Shown here: positions 14,913-18,932 of the stretch, piece after piece
Position numbering within the stretch: position 1 is the first letter of the stretch
How the letters are laid out: every line of letters starts with the position of its first letter
Source of the DNA: Gammaproteobacteria bacterium
GTDB taxonomy: Bacteria > Pseudomonadota > Gammaproteobacteria > Pseudomonadales > Litorivicinaceae
Direction of reading: 5' to 3'
NCBI GenBank assembly: GCA_002717305.1
Contig: PBDH01000045.1
Location: 1 to 18,932, forward strand
DNA length: 18,932 nt
Made by a program: the position numbers and the translations under genes
The notes under the pieces: generated by a model
Told to the model about the DNA's origin: nothing
Seen by the model: the letters and a program-made list of their open reading frames with translations, nothing else
Database searches by the model: none

Positions 14913-15465
14913 TCTCGAAAGTATACAAGTGAAGCGACTACCCCGTGTCTCGATTGCGGTATTTGGGATGTTTCTGGCAATTGCTTTACTTAACCTAAGC
15001 CAAACAAGCTTCATGCAATGGGCTCCTCGACCAGATATCGAGTGCGAAAACGGAGAAGCGGTCCATCGTTATGCAGAAGTAAATGCAACTCGTGTAAATA
15101 TCCGCGACCTGCCTACTGTCTTCTCAAACGTCTTGACACAAAAATCGACCCCAGATCGGATAACTGTTATTTGTGAATTTGGGGTGTGGGCACGAATTGA
15201 GCTCCTAGACGTCGGAACCGAGACCTGGATTTCGATGGGTCTAATAACGCTAGTTGCGAAGCAACCACTCAGTCCACGCCTTAAACTTGTGTATTTAGCT
15301 CTATTTATTATCGGGGCGTTAGGCCTTTTAATTGCCTTATACCGACCAGGTTGGATAACGAGAACAATCGATTTAATGCTACAAACCCAAGACCTACCAG
15401 CACACGCCAAGCCTCTGATTTCTGTAGTACCCCAGTACCATCCCGTCAGGGACGGAAGGAATTAA
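14902..15465 (+). CDS. Unrecognised two-helix membrane protein with SH3-like periplasmic loop
   Basis: I do not recognise this gene. The 187-residue product has a basic N-terminus, a transmembrane helix at about 16-34, a loop of about 90 residues, a second helix at about 127-147 and a short C-terminal tail. The charge pattern puts the loop in the periplasm. The loop (about 58-118) looks like a bacterial SH3 domain: NATRVNIRDLPTVFSNVLTQ, then DRITVICEFGVWARIELL and TETWISMGLI, matching the A-x-x-h-N-h-R-x-x-P ... W-x-x-I ... W-h pattern. Cys48 and Cys91 could form a disulfide. It overlaps flgN by 11 nt (ATG at 14902 or 14905), so it is probably co-translated with flagellar genes. A role at the cell wall near the flagellar base is plausible but is inference. 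No enzymatic residues are apparent. Confidence 0.75.
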   Translation: MMHNLESIQVKRLPRVSIAVFGMFLAIALLNLSQTSFMQWAPRPDIECENGEAVHRYAEVNATRVNIRDLPTVFSNVLTQKSTPDRITVICEFGVWARIELLDVGTETWISMGLITLVAKQPLSPRLKLVYLALFIIGALGLLIALYRPGWITRTIDLMLQTQDLPAHAKPLISVVPQYHPVRDGRN

Positions 15466-15470
15466 CCGTC
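15443..15470. terminator. Possible alternative hairpins at the convergent gene ends
   Basis: CCGTC (15443-15447), GACGG (15451-15455) and CCGTC (15466-15470) can form either of two 5-bp stems sharing the middle arm. They sit over the overlapping stop codons of the SH3-like gene and fhlB. No T run follows in either direction, so an intrinsic terminator is only weakly supported. Confidence 0.25.
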
Positions 15471-15728
15471 TGGCTTAAGTCCGTTCATCCAATAGGCCCA
15501 TGACAGTATTACAGCGACGGCATGATATAGCTCTTCTGGAATCTCTTCGGACAGACCAACGTTTGACAGCGCCGCAACTAATTGCGGATCCTCCGCGATA
15601 AAAATGTCATGCTTTTTTGCTTCTTCGATAATCTCGAACGCGAGCTCTCTAGACCCCTTTGCTAGTAATGTTGGCGCATCTTGTTGGCCGTATTCGAGCG
15701 CAATAGCTTCTTTTTCGAATTGCTTCAT
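15462..15728 (-). CDS. fhlB: FlhB C-terminal-like protein (FhlB/YlqH family)
   Basis: The 88-residue protein resembles the C-terminal cytoplasmic domain of FlhB/YscU export switches without membrane helices and without the NPTH self-cleavage site. Visible family features are AIALEYGQQDAPTLLAKGSR at 8-27, the AKKHDIFIAEDPQLVAALSN block near 37-56 and IPEELYHAVAVILSWAYWMN at 62-81. In other bacteria such small proteins can partly stand in for the FlhB C-terminal domain in the hook-to-filament switch. It overlaps fliK by the 4-nt ATGA, and this pairing with a FliK-family gene supports a shared job. Its TAA stop overlaps that of the opposing gene in a palindromic TTAA. Confidence 0.88.
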   Translation of the reverse strand: MKQFEKEAIALEYGQQDAPTLLAKGSRELAFEIIEEAKKHDIFIAEDPQLVAALSNVGLSEEIPEELYHAVAVILSWAYWMNGLKPDG

Positions 15729-17386
15729 GCTTTAGCATCCAAGTGCGGTATCCTCTCAGCGGATAGCTTTCCAAATCCTGGTCGCGGTGACGCGAAAATC
15801 TGCATCGACTTCACGCGCAAATCGTATTCCATTAATGCTTCTTCCAAATCCATCTTCGATTTCTTTGCCAAAGCCGCAGTTTCCTCTTCTTTTGCCCAAA
15901 AAGTGAGCTCTACATCCGTTCCCGCGAATGAAGATTTCATCCAAACTTCGCCCAAGCTATCCAGTGATGTGTGTAAATTGAGAATCCACAAGCGCTTGAT
16001 CTCATCTCCATCGGTGACATTCTTTCTCTCAAACAAGAGCTCAACTGGCGGCTGATCACGCAATAATAATAGGACTGCGAGGCCCGCCTCCCGAGTGTAA
16101 GATTGCGGAAGAGCCTCAATTTGCAAACTCTCAAGCTCCGTAATTAGCCCCCCAACACGCGATGTCAACTCAGACTGTTGCGGAAGAAGCCGTAAAATGT
16201 GACGTAACCATGGCTTCAGCAATCCGCCCTGGAGAGCCACACCTTCTAATAACGCTTTTTCATTACCCAATGCGCCAAACTGAATCGCGGTTTTAACGAG
16301 ATCACCAGTGAGCTGATTTGATTGCAAGCGATTTGCATTTAACCTCTTCGCTTCGTCGGTCAGGCCGACCGCCGTCAAAAAGCCCTCAAGTCCCTGAGGA
16401 GCGAAAAGGCTCTGTATCTGAGGCCTTGCCGTATTACGGGTCAGAATCGCAGCCAAAGCTGCAGACAAACCTGATGTTGAAAGAGCCTGACTCGCTTGTG
16501 GCTGTTGCGATAGCTGCGGAACAAGAGCAAGTCCTTCCTTGGTTTGAATCACACGCATCGCAACTTGACCTTCTGGCAGTTTCGTTTGGGCCGACAGTGG
16601 AAGCTGGTACTGGCCGAGCTGCAATGCCATTTTGCCACCGCTTGAAGCAACTAGAGCTTGAACTACCTCGCCTGGCTTCAGACCCAGTTCACCAGCAATC
16701 GGCTGGCGAATTGGCACACTGGTTGGTAAAGCGTCAGGTGCTATCGCACGCGGAACAGCTGCAGAAATATCTGGTATCAGCATCGGTTTATTACCCCCTA
16801 CAGTCTGTATCGACCGTACTACCGATTTTGCCAGTTCTGAAGGCAATTTGGCATGCCCGGGTAATTCGCTGGATGAGGCTGCTGGAACAAGGTGTCGGTC
16901 AACATTTAAATGATTTGCTTGTAATGCTTGTGAAACTTGATGAGCGTTGACTTGAGAGACGGCTTGCAGCAATGGTGGAAGTGACGATACTGATACTTTC
17001 TCGACGACCGGGGACAGTCGTGGTGTCATCAATTTAGAAGCCTCGTTGCGTAATACAATCTGTATAGGTTCGGGCCGAAATACCTGGCCTGTCATCACCA
17101 ACTGCTGATCGGATTTTAGTCGAACCTGCAGATTGACTTGAGGATTTGCCTCCAAAATACGCAAAAGCTCCGGATTTGAAGGCACATGAACTTTGATTTG
17201 GTTGGGGTATACGTGCCCTAAGATGATTGGTTCTCGCGAAACTGGATCCACGGTGAGAACAGCTGTTTCGGTACGAGTATGCAAGATCGCGCGGACTGAC
17301 TGGTCAGTCAACATAATTCGCAGTATGTGCGTCAGTTGTCGAGCGGAATTTTCTGAGCCAATGCCACCCGGTGCCGCCAAATCCAT
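15725..17386 (-). CDS. fliK: FliK-family hook-length control protein
   Basis: FliK proteins are secreted rulers that tell FlhB to stop exporting hook subunits. The C-terminal switch domain is clear at about 430-540: GLAVLLLLRDQPPVELLFER, IKRLWILNLHTSLDSLGEVW, VELTFWAKEEETAAL. The N-terminal and central 420 residues are Gln/Leu/Pro-rich and poorly conserved, with strands around 40-115 (VLTVDPVSREPIILG; VNLQVRLKSDQQLVMTG), as in ruler regions. At 553 residues it is longer than E. coli FliK (375). It lies 1 nt after the LysM gene (TGATATG) with no good ribosome site, so translational coupling is likely. Its pairing with fhlB, away from the fliE-J genes, fits a FliK-like paralog; a second FliK elsewhere in the genome is possible. 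Confidence 0.85.
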   Translation of the reverse strand: MDLAAPGGIGSENSARQLTHILRIMLTDQSVRAILHTRTETAVLTVDPVSREPIILGHVYPNQIKVHVPSNPELLRILEANPQVNLQVRLKSDQQLVMTGQVFRPEPIQIVLRNEASKLMTPRLSPVVEKVSVSSLPPLLQAVSQVNAHQVSQALQANHLNVDRHLVPAASSSELPGHAKLPSELAKSVVRSIQTVGGNKPMLIPDISAAVPRAIAPDALPTSVPIRQPIAGELGLKPGEVVQALVASSGGKMALQLGQYQLPLSAQTKLPEGQVAMRVIQTKEGLALVPQLSQQPQASQALSTSGLSAALAAILTRNTARPQIQSLFAPQGLEGFLTAVGLTDEAKRLNANRLQSNQLTGDLVKTAIQFGALGNEKALLEGVALQGGLLKPWLRHILRLLPQQSELTSRVGGLITELESLQIEALPQSYTREAGLAVLLLLRDQPPVELLFERKNVTDGDEIKRLWILNLHTSLDSLGEVWMKSSFAGTDVELTFWAKEEETAALAKKSKMDLEEALMEYDLRVKSMQIFASPRPGFGKLSAERIPHLDAKA

Positions 17387-17387
17387 A

Positions 17388-17861
17388 TCAAGGGAACCGG
17401 ACCCATCCGGCCTTCTTATCCGAAACGTTCTTTTTCAAACTGCCCGGCGTGTCTTTAAAAACAACACGACGAAGGTCGTCGATGTCAGGCAACTTCAACA
17501 CGACGCCTGCATACATCCAGTTTGGATTATTGCGACGAAACGCGTGTGGATTTGCCCTCACAAAAGCTTTTCTCAGGAGGTCGCGTTGAAGTGGTGAATT
17601 AGGAGCAACCTTACGAATTACCATATCCAGCGTTTCACCTCGACGAACTCGATGGGTACCTCCAGTCCGAATAGTGCCTGGCAAGGTCTGCTCGCCACTT
17701 GAAACACTAGGCTGAGGCGTTCGAGGGATCGGGACATGCATCACCTCAACATCTTTAATATCTTTCAATAAATGACTCACGGCCTGATCAACAGACATTT
17801 CAGTTGCCGCCACGGATCCAGTGAACACAAATGTTACGATCGCCATAAAACAACGCATCAT
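17388..17861 (-). CDS. Periplasmic FimV-like LysM protein
   Basis: A small secreted protein with a signal peptide (MMRCFMAIVTFVFTGSVAA) and a LysM domain of the FimV N-terminal type: THRVRRGETLDMVIRKVAPN, then RANPHAFRRNNPNWMYAGVV and LKLPDIDDL. The NPHAF...N.N..Y.G..L..P signature is that of FimV-like peptidoglycan-binding domains. The 157-residue protein contains little else. I choose the ATG at 17861 because the strong GGGAGG (17868-17873) is 6 nt upstream; the ATG at 17867 directly abuts it. That site overlaps the flgT stop, indicating coupling. Lying between flgT and fliK, it probably works at the flagellar base or helps position or anchor it in the wall; that is inference. Confidence 0.82.
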   Translation of the reverse strand: MMRCFMAIVTFVFTGSVAATEMSVDQAVSHLLKDIKDVEVMHVPIPRTPQPSVSSGEQTLPGTIRTGGTHRVRRGETLDMVIRKVAPNSPLQRDLLRKAFVRANPHAFRRNNPNWMYAGVVLKLPDIDDLRRVVFKDTPGSLKKNVSDKKAGWVRFP

Positions 17862-17872
17862 ATTCATCCTCC

Positions 17873-18932
17873 CTAAAACGGCAGCGCGACCTTACCAGTC
17901 GCGTCTATCAGTTGAGCACCGGCCGCGTATTGAATGACCGCTAGATCATCTTCGACCAGTACCACCTGAGCAAGTGATAATTCAGCCAATGTACCGGGTT
18001 CGAGTACACGGCCAGGAATTCGCTTCCCATCAATTACGAGCAACCGATCACCTTTCTTCAAGCCAGCAGTAATTCCACCATCGATTTCGACCCTACCATC
18101 CGTTTCAGTAATTTGAAAATTAAGGGGCTGACACATCGCATACTCGTCGAGAGTAATAGTCCACTTGTTGAGCTCTGCTTGGAGCTGGCCCACCATTTCA
18201 TCAGGTAATGGCTGGCTGGTGTAGGTTACTGGTCTCACTGGCACACGAATATTTGATCTAGACGACCATATGAGCTCGCTAGTTGTCACCTTCGTCAAAC
18301 CGGCTGTGATAATCATCCAGTCTTCGCTATGTACCGACGGCGTTCCTTGAAAAAATAAACTCACGGGGTCTGATCCCGGAACACGTTCTTTCTGGTGATC
18401 TTTCGGTTTCGTACCCTTAGATACCGAAATAACCAACTCAAATCGAACTGGATCCGGGCGAATCCCCGACACAATTCCCTGGTAATCCCCGGCTTCTCGT
18501 AACGACCCCTTTCCATGCCAATAATCCGACTCGCTAAAATAGATCGATAACCTATGACTCAGAAATGACGCGCTGGCAGCCAGCGTTTGATCCATCCCTG
18601 TCACAGAACTTTGTGGCATTTTTACAGGTGATATTCGAACGGTTCGTCGTAGATGATCGTCTTTAATGAAGCACTCAGGCAACAACCCCTTTTTGTCATC
18701 AAGCGCAATCTCAACCTTCGGTTTCTGTATTTCATCGAGATATGTCTGCACTTGAATACCACGCACTCGCATCGACGATTGAACTATCAGACTCTCGTGT
18801 AATTGCCCTTGGGCGTCAAGCCAAGCGGTGTTTACAACTTTTGATTCCGTCGCCTGTGCCTCAGATACGAGTGCCTCCTTGATTGCTACCAATGTGGATT
18901 GATCTGTATTGAAATCAGGATTCCCGGAACCG
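17873..18932 (-). CDS. flgT: FlgT-family flagellar assembly protein (H ring), 5' end outside window
   Basis: FlgT forms the H ring around the outer-membrane side of the Vibrio-type polar basal body and helps anchor the stator. About 352 codons are visible. The frame stays open to the right edge (GSGNPDFNTDQS upstream of TLVAIKEALV), so the true start and signal peptide lie outside; a TTG at 18892 is not a convincing start. Visible parts match the family order: an N-terminal Ala-rich helix plus strands (VAIKEALVSEAQ; GQLHESLIVQSSMRVRGIQV), a middle domain (SPVKMPQSSVTGMDQTLAAS to IRPDPVRFELVISVSKG), and a C-terminal barrel-like domain (GGITAGLKKGDRLLVIDG, ELSLAQVVLVEDDLAVIQYA). FlgO and FlgP, its usual partners, are not in the window. 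FlgT sequences diverge strongly, so the call rests on domain pattern and neighbours. Confidence 0.78.
   Translation of the reverse strand, partial: GSGNPDFNTDQSTLVAIKEALVSEAQATESKVVNTAWLDAQGQLHESLIVQSSMRVRGIQVQTYLDEIQKPKVEIALDDKKGLLPECFIKDDHLRRTVRISPVKMPQSSVTGMDQTLAASASFLSHRLSIYFSESDYWHGKGSLREAGDYQGIVSGIRPDPVRFELVISVSKGTKPKDHQKERVPGSDPVSLFFQGTPSVHSEDWMIITAGLTKVTTSELIWSSRSNIRVPVRPVTYTSQPLPDEMVGQLQAELNKWTITLDEYAMCQPLNFQITETDGRVEIDGGITAGLKKGDRLLVIDGKRIPGRVLEPGTLAELSLAQVVLVEDDLAVIQYAAGAQLIDATGKVALPF

Noticed and set aside
16318..16950. Plus-strand open frame of 210 codons inside fliK
   Set aside because: Antisense to the Leu/Gln-rich part of fliK, with no family features; low-complexity coding on the other strand explains it.
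18890..18892. TTG at 18892 as the start of flgT
   Set aside because: The frame stays open to the window edge with residues that continue the family pattern, and no signal peptide follows the TTG; the true start is outside.

Overview
The window is almost entirely a flagellar gene cluster. It suggests a motile gammaproteobacterium, probably marine, with a polar flagellum. Three things support this: a textbook sigma-54 promoter before the rod/hook operon together with sigma-28 (FliA-type) promoters, which is the Vibrio/Pseudomonas style of hierarchy; a FlgT-family H-ring protein, known from Vibrio-type polar flagella; and acidic, lysine-poor, cysteine-free axial proteins. No species can be named from the sequence. 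I see no rRNA, tRNA, insertion sequence, CRISPR array or phage gene.

Layout. (1) Positions 1-12815, minus strand: one tightly packed operon transcribed leftwards, flgB-flgC-flgD-flgE-flgF-flgG-flgH-flgI-flgJ-flgK. FlgK runs off the left edge. The genes are separated by 0-25 nt, and flgI/flgJ/flgK are joined by TGATG stop-start overlaps. The operon encodes the rod (FlgB, C, F, G), hook cap (FlgD), hook (FlgE), L ring (FlgH), P ring (FlgI), rod cap (FlgJ) and first hook-filament junction protein (FlgK). (2) Positions 12816-13027: a divergent regulatory region with a near-perfect sigma-54 promoter facing flgB and a sigma-28-like promoter facing flgA, placed face to face. (3) Positions 13028-15465, plus strand: flgA (P-ring chaperone), a consensus sigma-28 promoter, flgM (anti-sigma-28), flgN (export chaperone) and an unrecognised two-helix membrane protein with an SH3-like periplasmic loop. 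(4) Positions 15462-18932, minus strand: flgT (5' end outside the window), a FimV-like LysM protein, a fliK-family gene and fhlB (a stand-alone FlhB C-terminal-like protein). This group runs tail to tail into the previous one, with overlapping stop codons.

How they fit together: FlgB/C/F/G build the rod under FlgJ. FlgA helps FlgI form the P ring, with FlgH as L ring and FlgT probably as H ring. FlgD caps the growing FlgE hook. FliK with FlhB/FhlB decides when export switches. FlgM then leaves the cell and frees sigma-28, and FlgN delivers FlgK.

The unusual points are: a giant FlgE (1570 residues, about 1100 of them an insertion of repeated beta-rich modules); a FlgK already 887 residues long where the window ends; a FlgA with three tandem SAF-like units; a FlgJ with no peptidoglycan hydrolase domain; the face-to-face promoters between flgB and flgA; and an uncharacterised SH3-like membrane protein overlapping flgN. 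The enlarged hook and junction proteins share flagellin-IN-like modules, so the hook surface of this organism may have expanded as a unit.
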